Shown here piece after piece: positions 7,762 through 14,378 of a DNA stretch of 64,000 nucleotides (position 1 is its first letter; each line of letters opens with the position of its first letter). The DNA lies in NCBI RefSeq assembly GCF_004570875.1, contig NZ_SPQK01000002.1, positions 1 through 64,000 of the forward strand, given 5' to 3'. The position numbers and the translations under genes were made by a program. The stretch comes from Blastococcus sp. CT_GayMR16. Lineage in GTDB: Bacteria > Actinomycetota > Actinomycetes > Mycobacteriales > Geodermatophilaceae. Below the pieces are notes generated by a model. It did not search any database, was not told where the DNA came from, and was given only the letters and a program-made list of their open reading frames with translations.

Positions 7762-8601
7762 TCAGCTCGTCGGGGCGTCGCGACCCAGTCGGCGCAGCAT
7801 CGCGTGCGGATTGTCGGTGACGGCGGCGTCGACGCCGAGCTCGCGGACGAGGTCCATGTCGGCGGCGGTGTTCACCGTCCACACGTGCACCTCCTTGCCG
7901 GCGGCGTGGGCGGCCGCGACGTAGTCCGGGTCCGAGCGGATCAGCGAGATGCCCGGCCCGACGGCCGTCGCGCTGCCCAGCAGGAGCTCCCGCCGGACGG
8001 GCCGCAGCCGCTTGCCGATGAGCTGCACGGTCGGCATCCCGGGGGCCAGGTCCGCCATCCGGCGCACCGCCAGCTGGGAGAAGCTCATCATCCGGACGGC
8101 GGGCTTCCCGGCCCACTCGACCGGCGTGCCGTTGCGGATCATGCCGAACCGCTCGAGGCAGGCGACGAGCGCCTCCTCCACCTTCCGGGCGTGCCGGGTC
8201 GGGTGCTTGGTCTCGATCGCCAGGCGCACTGTGCCGGGGCTGGCGCTGATGTACTCGAGCAGCCGCTCCAGGGTGAGCACCAGACCGCTCTCCACGTCGG
8301 GCTCGTCGTTGACGGCGGTGATCTCGTCACCGCCCCAGCGGCTGCGGGGAGACGACCGGCGGGCACCGAAGTGGAACTGCTCGAGCTCGTCGAGGTGCAG
8401 CGCGGACACGACGCCGCGGCCGTTCGACGTGGTGGCGATCCGCCGGTCGTGCACGCACACCAGGACACCGTCGCGGGTCATGCGCACGTCGCACTCGACG
8501 GCGTCGGCGCCGATCTCGGCGGCTCGGCGGTAGGCGGCGAGGGTGTGTTCGGGTGCCTCCGCGGTCGCGCCGCGGTGGGCGACGACCTCCGGACCGGTCA
8601 C
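7762..8601 (-). CDS. Glycerophosphodiester phosphodiesterase family protein
   Basis: 279 residues from GTG 8601, chosen because homologous sequence begins at EVVAHRGA. GDPD signatures: HRGATAEAPEHTLAAY (catalytic His near residue 9; the usual PENT is PEHT here), then ECDVRMTRDGVLVCVHD (metal ligands and second His near 35-50), LAIETKHP near 150 and VWTVN near 240. It hydrolyses glycerophosphodiesters to glycerol-3-phosphate and an alcohol. No signal peptide, so probably cytoplasmic. It lies downstream of gpgS on the same strand (gap about 110 bases), so cotranscription is likely. The frame is open further upstream, so a longer N-terminus is possible. Confidence 0.88.
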   Translation of the reverse strand: MTGPEVVAHRGATAEAPEHTLAAYRRAAEIGADAVECDVRMTRDGVLVCVHDRRIATTSNGRGVVSALHLDELEQFHFGARRSSPRSRWGGDEITAVNDEPDVESGLVLTLERLLEYISASPGTVRLAIETKHPTRHARKVEEALVACLERFGMIRNGTPVEWAGKPAVRMMSFSQLAVRRMADLAPGMPTVQLIGKRLRPVRRELLLGSATAVGPGISLIRSDPDYVAAAHAAGKEVHVWTVNTAADMDLVRELGVDAAVTDNPHAMLRRLGRDAPTS

Positions 8602-8713
8602 CGGAGCGGAACGGGAGCGACCGGCACGACGCGATCTTCCCCTGCCGGTCCGCGCCTCCGCGAGCGGGCCCGCCCCATCCGTCCCAGCGGCCACCCGCAC
8701 CACCGTTCGACCG

Positions 8714-9685
8714 TCAGCCGACCATTCCCGCCCAGAGCGAGCGGTACTCGGGGACGGTCTCCATCGGGGGGCGCTCGTCCACGGCGACGGCGGTGCTGCG
8801 CGGGACGAAGCCCACCCCGTCGTGCCGGAACTGGGTGAGCAGGCCGCTCGCATCCGGCCCCCCGGCGCGGGTGAGGACGGCGGAGACCACCTGGGCGGCC
8901 ATCGCCCCCAATGCCTCCTCGCCCTGCGACGTGTGCCGGCGGACGCCGAGGTCCACCTGTGCGAGCGAGCCGAGCCCGCCGAGCTCCAGCAGGTCGATGA
9001 GCAGCCCGATCTCCACCCCGTATCCGGAGACGAACGGCACCTGCTCCAGGGCGGAGCGGCGGCCGGCGTACTCACCGCCGAGGGGCTGGACGAAGCCGGC
9101 GAGCTCGGGCCACAGCGCGTTGAGCAGGGGCCGGGCGGTCAGCTCGGTGACCCGCCCGCCACCGGCAGGCTGCACCACGCCGTCGACCTCGAGCGGCCGC
9201 GTGTAGCAGCCCTTCACGTAGGCGACCTGGGGATCGGCCAGCAGCGGGCCGAGCAGGCCGGGCACGAAGTGGGCGACGTCGCCGAGCAGGTCGGCGTCGA
9301 GGAAGACGACCAGGTCGCCGGTGGTGGCGGCGAGTGACTTCCACAGCGCCTCGCCCTTGCCGGGGCGGGTGCCGTGCGCGGAGAGGACGTCGGTGGTCGC
9401 GACGACGTCGGCGCCGGCCGCCCGGGCGACGGCCGCGGTGTCGTCTGTGGAGTCGGAGTCCATGACCAGCAGCTCGTCGACCAGGGGCACCCGGCGCACC
9501 CACCGCTCGTGCAGGTCGGCCACCAGATCGCCGACCGTGGCGGCCTCGTTCCGCGCCGGGAGGACGACGCTGACCCGATGGCCACCGCGCCGCTTGGCCC
9601 GCAGCAGGGCATCGAGATCCAGCTCCGCCAGGGCAGCGGCGGACGTCGTCCGGTGCTCGAACCAGGCGCGGGCGTCGGGTCTCAT
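8714..9685 (-). CDS. gpgS: Glucosyl-3-phosphoglycerate synthase
   Basis: 323 residues, GT81/GT2-like fold. It transfers glucose from an NDP-glucose donor to 3-phosphoglycerate, the first step towards glucosylglycerate and methylglucose lipopolysaccharide precursors. Visible features: VSVVLPARNEAATVG near residue 38 (nucleotide site), VMDSDSTDDT near 72, the metal motif FLDADLLGD near 125, GCYTRPLEVDG near 160, and FVSGYGVEIGLLIDLLELGG near 230. These match actinobacterial GpgS over the full length. The ATG at 9685 follows AGTGAGGTG. Its promoter must lie in the 237-base gap to the divergent small gene. Confidence 0.92.
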   Translation of the reverse strand: MRPDARAWFEHRTTSAAALAELDLDALLRAKRRGGHRVSVVLPARNEAATVGDLVADLHERWVRRVPLVDELLVMDSDSTDDTAAVARAAGADVVATTDVLSAHGTRPGKGEALWKSLAATTGDLVVFLDADLLGDVAHFVPGLLGPLLADPQVAYVKGCYTRPLEVDGVVQPAGGGRVTELTARPLLNALWPELAGFVQPLGGEYAGRRSALEQVPFVSGYGVEIGLLIDLLELGGLGSLAQVDLGVRRHTSQGEEALGAMAAQVVSAVLTRAGGPDASGLLTQFRHDGVGFVPRSTAVAVDERPPMETVPEYRSLWAGMVG

Positions 9686-9745
9686 CACCTCACTGTCGAC
9701 CAGGATTGCCGAAACAGCCAGAACGGCCCGCGGAAATGCAATGCA

Positions 9746-9763
9746 GTTCACCTGTTCGTCACC
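9746..9763. promoter_or_regulatory. Possible PHO-box-like direct repeat upstream of gpgS
   Basis: In the divergent 9686-9922 gap, GTTCACCTGTT is followed directly by CGTCACCGCC, an approximate 11-base direct repeat of the GTTCACC type that PhoP binds in actinomycetes. The second half matches less well. The rest of the gap shows a TTGACC hexamer near 9856 but no convincing -10. This is a weak, position-based suggestion. Confidence 0.2.
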
Positions 9764-9922
9764 GCCGTGCCGGCGACATACCCGCCGCAGGAAGCTTTCC
9801 GCCGGGCGCCCGCATCTTGCGCATTCCTTGCGGTTTCCCGGCGGTCGCCCTGCGGTTGACCCGTCAGAGTCGTCTCTGCAAGGCCAAGGGGGAAGTAGCC
9901 CGCCCAGGACCGAGGAGACCAC

Positions 9923-10117
9923 GTGACGATCCGCACCGACGCCGCTCTCAGCCGCAGCGTCACCGGCGCGCGACTCGCCACCACGCTCGCGGTCCTGGGC
10001 GGCACCCTCGCCCTTGCCGGACTCGGCGCCTTCGGGAACCTGACGACCGGCCCCACCGACGGGAGCGTCCCCGGCATCGTGACCGTGGAGCTGTCGCAGG
10101 CGGTCACGACCCGGTAG
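9923..10117 (+). CDS. Small secreted or membrane protein, 64 aa
   Basis: GTG start at 9923 with GAGGAG seven bases upstream; stop is TAG. Residues 1-16 are polar with two Arg, followed by a hydrophobic Ala/Leu/Gly segment at about 17-38 (ARLATTLAVLGGTLALAGLG), which could be an uncleaved anchor or signal peptide. The remaining residues are Thr/Gly/Pro-rich and extracellular in character. No family recognised. The next gene starts ten bases after its stop, so the two are probably cotranscribed. Confidence 0.6.
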   Translation: MTIRTDAALSRSVTGARLATTLAVLGGTLALAGLGAFGNLTTGPTDGSVPGIVTVELSQAVTTR

Positions 10118-10126
10118 GAACGGCGC

Positions 10127-10486
10127 ATGGCCACCACGTTCGCCGACGTCGACGAGTACATCGCGGCACTGCCGGAGGACGTCCGGCCCCTGCTGGAGGG
10201 CATCCGGCGGTCGGTCCGCACGGTCGTGCCCGACGTCGGCGAGACGATCAGCTACGCGATGCCGACGTTTCTCCTCGACGGTCAGCCGCTGCTGCACGTC
10301 GCGGCCTGGAAGAAGCACATCGGCGTCTATCCGCTCCCGGCGATGGACGACGACCTCGCGCGCGACGTCGAGCCCTTCCGCGGTGCCAAGGACACCATGC
10401 GGCTGCCGCTGGACGCCGTTCCGTACGAACTCTTCGAGCGGGTGCTCGCGGCGATGCTGCAGCAGCGCCGGGCCGGCGTCGGCTGA
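10127..10486 (+). CDS. DUF1801 (YdhG-type) protein
   Basis: 119 residues. The pattern VDEYIAALPEDVRPLLEGIRRSVRTVVPDVGETISYAMPTFLLDGQPLLHVAAWKKHIGVYP is characteristic of DUF1801, a small alpha/beta fold related to frataxin-like iron-binding proteins. Conserved positions include the Glu-Thr-Ile-Ser-Tyr-x-Met-Pro-x-Phe motif near residue 42 and the Lys-Lys-His near 65. The C-terminus (KDTMRLPLDAVPYELFERVLAAML) is also typical. The physiological role is unsettled. It is convergent with the phosphodiesterase gene across a repeat-rich spacer. Confidence 0.88.
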   Translation: MATTFADVDEYIAALPEDVRPLLEGIRRSVRTVVPDVGETISYAMPTFLLDGQPLLHVAAWKKHIGVYPLPAMDDDLARDVEPFRGAKDTMRLPLDAVPYELFERVLAAMLQQRRAGVG

Positions 10487-10496
10487 GCTGCGCACG

Positions 10497-10575
10497 GCTC
10501 TCGCGCCGTTGCAGCCGCTCTCGCGGCGGGGCAACAGCGTGAATGCGGGGGAAGCACCGCAAGAGCGCGGGGACC
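10497..10575. repeat. Repeat-rich spacer between convergent genes
   Basis: The spacer contains GCTCTCGCG twice (10497-10525), the string GCGCCGTTGCA between them, and ACCGCAAGAGCGCGG near 10556. The same words (CTCTTGCGCCGTTGCA and CCGCAAGAGC) recur as a perfect hairpin at 19441-19482, also between convergent genes. It probably represents a degenerate member of a dispersed palindromic family serving as a bidirectional terminator. Confidence 0.5.
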
Positions 10576-10587
10576 GGACGGCGTCGG

Positions 10588-12738
10588 CTAACGGACCACG
10601 GGCGTCGCGAGCCCCAGCGGGCTCTCCTCGCCGATCGCGGCACCCTCGCCGGTGGGCTCCGGGTGGCCGAGGTCGGTGAGCCAGCCGCGCAGCACGCGGT
10701 GCAGGTGCTCCGCACCCACGATCTCGCCGGGCGGTGTCCATGCCCGCGGATGGGTCAGGAAGCCGAACTGCTGCGGCCCGCCCAGCCCGCCGTGGGAGCC
10801 GACGTGCGGCTCGAACGGCGAGGCCTCGTCGGTGTCGGGGTCGTACCGGCTGTTGATGACGACGTCGGCGCAGTGCGGGAAGGACGAGACGCGGGCGACC
10901 AGGTCGCGGGCGTGCTCGCCGTAGGGCAGCAGCGGGTCCTTCCCGATGACGACGCCGGACGCCAGCCGGTGCAGCCCCGAGCGGCCGAGCACGACCGGGC
11001 CGAATTCGTCGGAGTGCACCAGCAGGAAGCCGACGCCGTCATGGTCGACCAGCCCGGGCAGCAGGTCGGGCCAGTGCCGCTCGATCTCCTCGATCGACAC
11101 CCGGCCCGGCAGATCGGCGAAGGACACCATCGCGGTGTGGCCGGACACCACGCAGACGACGCCGGGTGCCACCCGCGGCACCTCGCCGGCCTCCCCGGGG
11201 ACGAGCTCGTGGTCGTGCCGGGAGTCCTGGGCGCGCTCGGCGCGCTGGCGCAGCCGCCGCGCGATGGGTCCGGCGCTCTCGCCGAGTGCGGCGGTCACCT
11301 GCCAGCCCTCCGTCGTCCGGCGGCTGTCCTTGGGCCCGGTCAGGTGTCGCTTGCGCGGCTCCACCGTCGAGCCGCACAACCGGCCGACCAGCTCCTCGAT
11401 CGATTCCCCGAACCGGTCGGTGAACGCCCAGCCCTGGGTCTGGCCGTGGTCGGAGAGGACGACGAGGTGGTAGCGGCGCGGCGCCAGCGCGCTGGCGCGG
11501 TAGAGGCGGCCGAGCTGCTGGTCGATGCTGTGCAGCACCGCCAGGCTGTCGGCGCGCTCCAGCCCACCGTGGTGGGCGGCCTCGTCGTAGCCGAGGAAGT
11601 CGGCGTAGGCGACCGAGTGACCGGCCAGCATGTCCTCGAGCAGGGCGTAGACGACGACGTCGCGGGAGATCACCGTGACCCCGGGCCGGGCCAGCGGGTA
11701 GATGCCGCCGCGGGACACCCGGGGGCGGACGTCGTCGCGGCGCTCGCGGGCGGCCGCGGACAGTTCGCGGAGGATGTCGACGGCCGAGACGCCGATGGTG
11801 CGGATGGCGTTCACCGGGCTGGCGAAGTACGCGTAGTAGCCCGAGCCGACCCGGTCGCGGGTGCGCCGCGTCCGCCGGGAGCCCGCGGGGACGACGTGGG
11901 ACAGGGAGCTCATCGTGAGGCTGATGTGCGCGGCGTCGCCGGTGAACAGGTTGCCGCGGCTGGCGCCGTCACCGGCGAGCAGGCCGCGGCCGTCGGAGTG
12001 CCGGCGCTCGACCTCCGCGGCGTCGACGGGGTGGGAGACGCGGGTGATGTGGTCGCGGTCCTTCTCGTACCAGCGGAACCCGAGGATGTCGTGGTTGGAG
12101 CCGTGCAGGATGCCGCTGACGGCGGCGCCGGTCTGCGAGCTCCAGTCGGTGTGCCAGGAGGTCATCGTGTGGCTGCCGGCGCGCAGCCAGGCGGCGAGGT
12201 TCGGCATCGAGCCGTCGCGGACGGCGCGACGGGCGGTGTCGTAGGAGAGCGCGTCGATCTGCAGGAACAGCACGCCGGGGGGCCGCTCGCCGTCGCCGTC
12301 CGTCGCGCGGGCCTTGCGCCGGGCCCGGCGGAAGAAGAGCTCGTCGGAGTCGACGGCGAGCAGGCTGCTGACCACTCCCGACACCGCGGAGAGCACGACG
12401 GCGACCACCACCGCGACGCCGAGGTCGGCGACGTAGACGCCGGGGACGGCGAAGGACAGCGCGAGCACAGCGGCGCCGAAGAGCAGGAAGCTGCTCAGGC
12501 CGAGGGTGAAGAGCGCGACCGGCAGCGCCACCCGCATGACCAGCGGCCACGCCACGGCGCTGAGCAGGCCGAGGAGCAGGGCCATGACCGGGGCCTGCCA
12601 CCACGAGGGGACGGCGAACCCGTCGAGCCAGTTGCTGAGCGCGACCAGCGCACCGGTGACGGCGGCCCAGGTGATGACCACGCGGGCGACGGTGCGACCG
12701 GTCCGCAGGAGCCGGCCGTGCGTGGCGGGACCGGTCAC
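10588..12738 (-). CDS. Holin-like membrane domain fused to type I phosphodiesterase/alkaline phosphatase
   Basis: 716 residues from GTG 12738, which overlaps the DedA stop as GTGA and is the basis for the start. Residues about 12-135 hold four membrane segments of the phage-holin-4-2 family type (VVITWAAVTGALVALSNWL, ALLLGLLSAVAWPL and following). The rest is an alkaline-phosphatase-superfamily domain: VLFLQIDALSYDT near 165 with metal Asp, SSQTGAAVSGILHG near 210 (nucleophile Ser/Thr region), DFLGYDEAAHHGG near 385 and LSDHGQTQG near 420. Such fusions occur in actinobacteria, probably acting on phospho-substrates at the membrane. It is the last gene of a coupled trio; the stop is TAG. Confidence 0.85.
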   Translation of the reverse strand: MTGPATHGRLLRTGRTVARVVITWAAVTGALVALSNWLDGFAVPSWWQAPVMALLLGLLSAVAWPLVMRVALPVALFTLGLSSFLLFGAAVLALSFAVPGVYVADLGVAVVVAVVLSAVSGVVSSLLAVDSDELFFRRARRKARATDGDGERPPGVLFLQIDALSYDTARRAVRDGSMPNLAAWLRAGSHTMTSWHTDWSSQTGAAVSGILHGSNHDILGFRWYEKDRDHITRVSHPVDAAEVERRHSDGRGLLAGDGASRGNLFTGDAAHISLTMSSLSHVVPAGSRRTRRTRDRVGSGYYAYFASPVNAIRTIGVSAVDILRELSAAARERRDDVRPRVSRGGIYPLARPGVTVISRDVVVYALLEDMLAGHSVAYADFLGYDEAAHHGGLERADSLAVLHSIDQQLGRLYRASALAPRRYHLVVLSDHGQTQGWAFTDRFGESIEELVGRLCGSTVEPRKRHLTGPKDSRRTTEGWQVTAALGESAGPIARRLRQRAERAQDSRHDHELVPGEAGEVPRVAPGVVCVVSGHTAMVSFADLPGRVSIEEIERHWPDLLPGLVDHDGVGFLLVHSDEFGPVVLGRSGLHRLASGVVIGKDPLLPYGEHARDLVARVSSFPHCADVVINSRYDPDTDEASPFEPHVGSHGGLGGPQQFGFLTHPRAWTPPGEIVGAEHLHRVLRGWLTDLGHPEPTGEGAAIGEESPLGLATPVVR

Positions 12739-13370
12739 GTCGACTCGCAGCGTTCCGGGGTCGTCTGCTCGACGGGGGTGGCGTGCCGCCGGCGCCGGGC
12801 GCTCACCAGGTTCAGCACCGCGCCGATCACGAGGATCAGCAGCGTCGCCAGGAGGGTGGCCAGCAGCGGGGAGTCGAAGATGCCGCCGCTGAGGACGCCG
12901 AGCAGCGCGTAGGCGATGGCCCAGAGCAGCGCCGCGAGGGTCGCGGCAGGAACCAGCCGCCGCCACGGGTAGGCGAGCGCGCCCGCGGCCAGCAGCACGG
13001 GGATGCGGCCGGCGGGCAGCAGCCGGCCGACGACGATGATCTGCCAGCCGTGCCGCCGGAACTGGTCGCGCACCTCGTCGATGCGCTCGGTGTGCTGCCC
13101 GCGGGCGATCCAGCGCACCGCTGACGGCCCGCCGAACCGGCAGATGGCGAAGGTGACGAGGTCGCCGGCCAGCGCGGCGGCGGTGGCGACGAGCACCACC
13201 GCCGGGAGCGACAGGTGGTCGGTGGTCGTCGCGACGGCGGCCCCGGCGCCCACCACGGCGCCGGTCGGCACCACCGGCAGGATCGAGCCGAGGAGCACCA
13301 GCCCGAAGAGCAGCGGGTAGCCGATGTCGGACCCGTCGGTCCAGGCCGACGCCAGCAGGTCGGTGCTCAT
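12735..13370 (-). CDS. DedA-family membrane protein
   Basis: 211 residues with five to six hydrophobic segments. Typical DedA features are GSILPVVPTGAVVGAGAA near residue 28, a SNARE-associated segment, FAICRFGGPSAVRWIARGQ near 75 and VGRLLPAGRIPVLLAAGALAYPWRRLV near 110-136, the conserved G-R-x-x-P-x-x-R motif with proline-rich loop. DedA proteins are linked to lipid-carrier recycling and membrane homeostasis, and some act as undecaprenyl-phosphate flippases. It overlaps the upstream gene stop (ATGA) and the downstream GTGA, indicating translational coupling. The C-terminal tail is basic and cytosolic. Confidence 0.88.
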   Translation of the reverse strand: MSTDLLASAWTDGSDIGYPLLFGLVLLGSILPVVPTGAVVGAGAAVATTTDHLSLPAVVLVATAAALAGDLVTFAICRFGGPSAVRWIARGQHTERIDEVRDQFRRHGWQIIVVGRLLPAGRIPVLLAAGALAYPWRRLVPAATLAALLWAIAYALLGVLSGGIFDSPLLATLLATLLILVIGAVLNLVSARRRRHATPVEQTTPERCEST

Positions 13371-14179
13371 GCCGCGGCCGCCGGGGCGGTGAGGACGACG
13401 GGCTGCCCGGGGTCGGTGACGACGACGCGGGCGTCGAGCCCGCGGGCGGTGACCTCGGCGGCGAAGGAGCGTGGTGGGTCGACCAGCAGCCGGCGCATCC
13501 GGCCGCGCAGCGGAGTGGGCAGCGAGGTCAGTCCGGCGACGGCGAGGGTGCCCCAGTGGACCGGGACGACGATCCTCGGGCGGATCAGCGCGGTGGCGTC
13601 GGCCGCGGTGACCGGATCGAGGTGGCCGGGCCCGAGATTGGGGCCCCAGCCCCAGACGGGCAGCAGCGCGACGTCGACGGCCCGCTTCGCCAGCACGGCC
13701 ATCCCCTCGAACAGCCCGGTGTCTCCGCTGAAGTAGACGGAACTGCCGGCACCCTCCAGCAGGTAGCCCAGCGACTCGGTGGCCGGGCCGTGGGTGAGCC
13801 GCGGGCCGAGCCGGTGCCCGCTGTGCTCGGCGCGGACGCCGGTGATGTGCAGGCCGCCGTCGGTCAGGGTCTCGCCCGCGGAGAGCTCACTCACGTTCGG
13901 GAAGCCGCGGCCGCGCAGCCACGCACCGGCGCCGCGCGGCACGACGATCCGCGTGCTCGGGCCGACGGTGCGCAGCGAGGGCAGGTGCAGGTGGTCGCCG
14001 TGCAGATGGCTGATCACGACGACGTCGACCCCGGCCCAGGTGGCGGGATCGGGGAGCGGCACGACGCGGCGCAGCAGCCCGACCGTGTCGGCGAGCAGGG
14101 GGTCGGTGAGCACGGTGCGCCCGGCCAGCTCGACGCGGACCGTCGAGTGGCCCAGGAAGTGCAGGTCGGGGCGCGCCAC
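13367..14179 (-). CDS. Metallo-beta-lactamase-fold hydrolase (UlaG-like)
   Basis: 270 residues from GTG 14179, where homologous sequence LHFLGHSTVRVEL starts. Metal motif ISHLHGDHLHLP near residue 55 (HxHxDH) is intact. Other ligands are in ITGVRAEHSGHRLG near 115, VYFSGDTGLFEG near 148 and VVPVHWGTL near 205. The overall pattern (LGHSTVRV..., SGDTG, PVHWG) is that of the UlaG/RomA-like lactonase and phosphodiesterase branch. The exact substrate is unknown. It is the first gene of the trio with DedA and the phosphodiesterase; a 13-bp inverted repeat lies upstream. Confidence 0.88.
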   Translation of the reverse strand: MARPDLHFLGHSTVRVELAGRTVLTDPLLADTVGLLRRVVPLPDPATWAGVDVVVISHLHGDHLHLPSLRTVGPSTRIVVPRGAGAWLRGRGFPNVSELSAGETLTDGGLHITGVRAEHSGHRLGPRLTHGPATESLGYLLEGAGSSVYFSGDTGLFEGMAVLAKRAVDVALLPVWGWGPNLGPGHLDPVTAADATALIRPRIVVPVHWGTLAVAGLTSLPTPLRGRMRRLLVDPPRSFAAEVTARGLDARVVVTDPGQPVVLTAPAAAA

Positions 14180-14279
14180 GCCGCCAGTATCGGCGTGCCC
14201 GCGGACAGTTCCTACGGATGGCCGTCCCTCTGGGGGTCTGCGGCGCAGAAATGGGGGAGAACCCCGACCGCTCACCCCG

Positions 14280-14365
14280 GAGTTGATCATCGGATGTGTG
14301 TTCGCGGCAGGGCGCGCCACGTGCCGACGCGCCGCGCGAGGGGGCACGCGGGCGATGATCAACTC
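14280..14365. repeat. 13-bp inverted repeat with GAGTTGATCATCG ends and inner stem
   Basis: GAGTTGATCATCG (14280-14292) is perfectly matched by CGATGATCAACTC (14353-14365), with 60 bases between. Inside, CGTGCC and GGCACG can pair as a second, inner stem. The element lies between the 3' end of the minus-strand diguanylate cyclase gene and the promoter region of the metallo-beta-lactamase trio. Its TGATCATC/GATGATCA ends resemble those of the element at 54293-54372, so both may belong to one dispersed family. Confidence 0.6.
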
Positions 14366-14378
14366 GGAAAGGACGGCG

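Noticed and set aside
9686-9922. Cyclic-di-AMP or other riboswitch in the gpgS divergent spacer
   Set aside because: No recognisable conserved core motifs; only a weak PHO-box-like repeat was kept as a low-confidence site.
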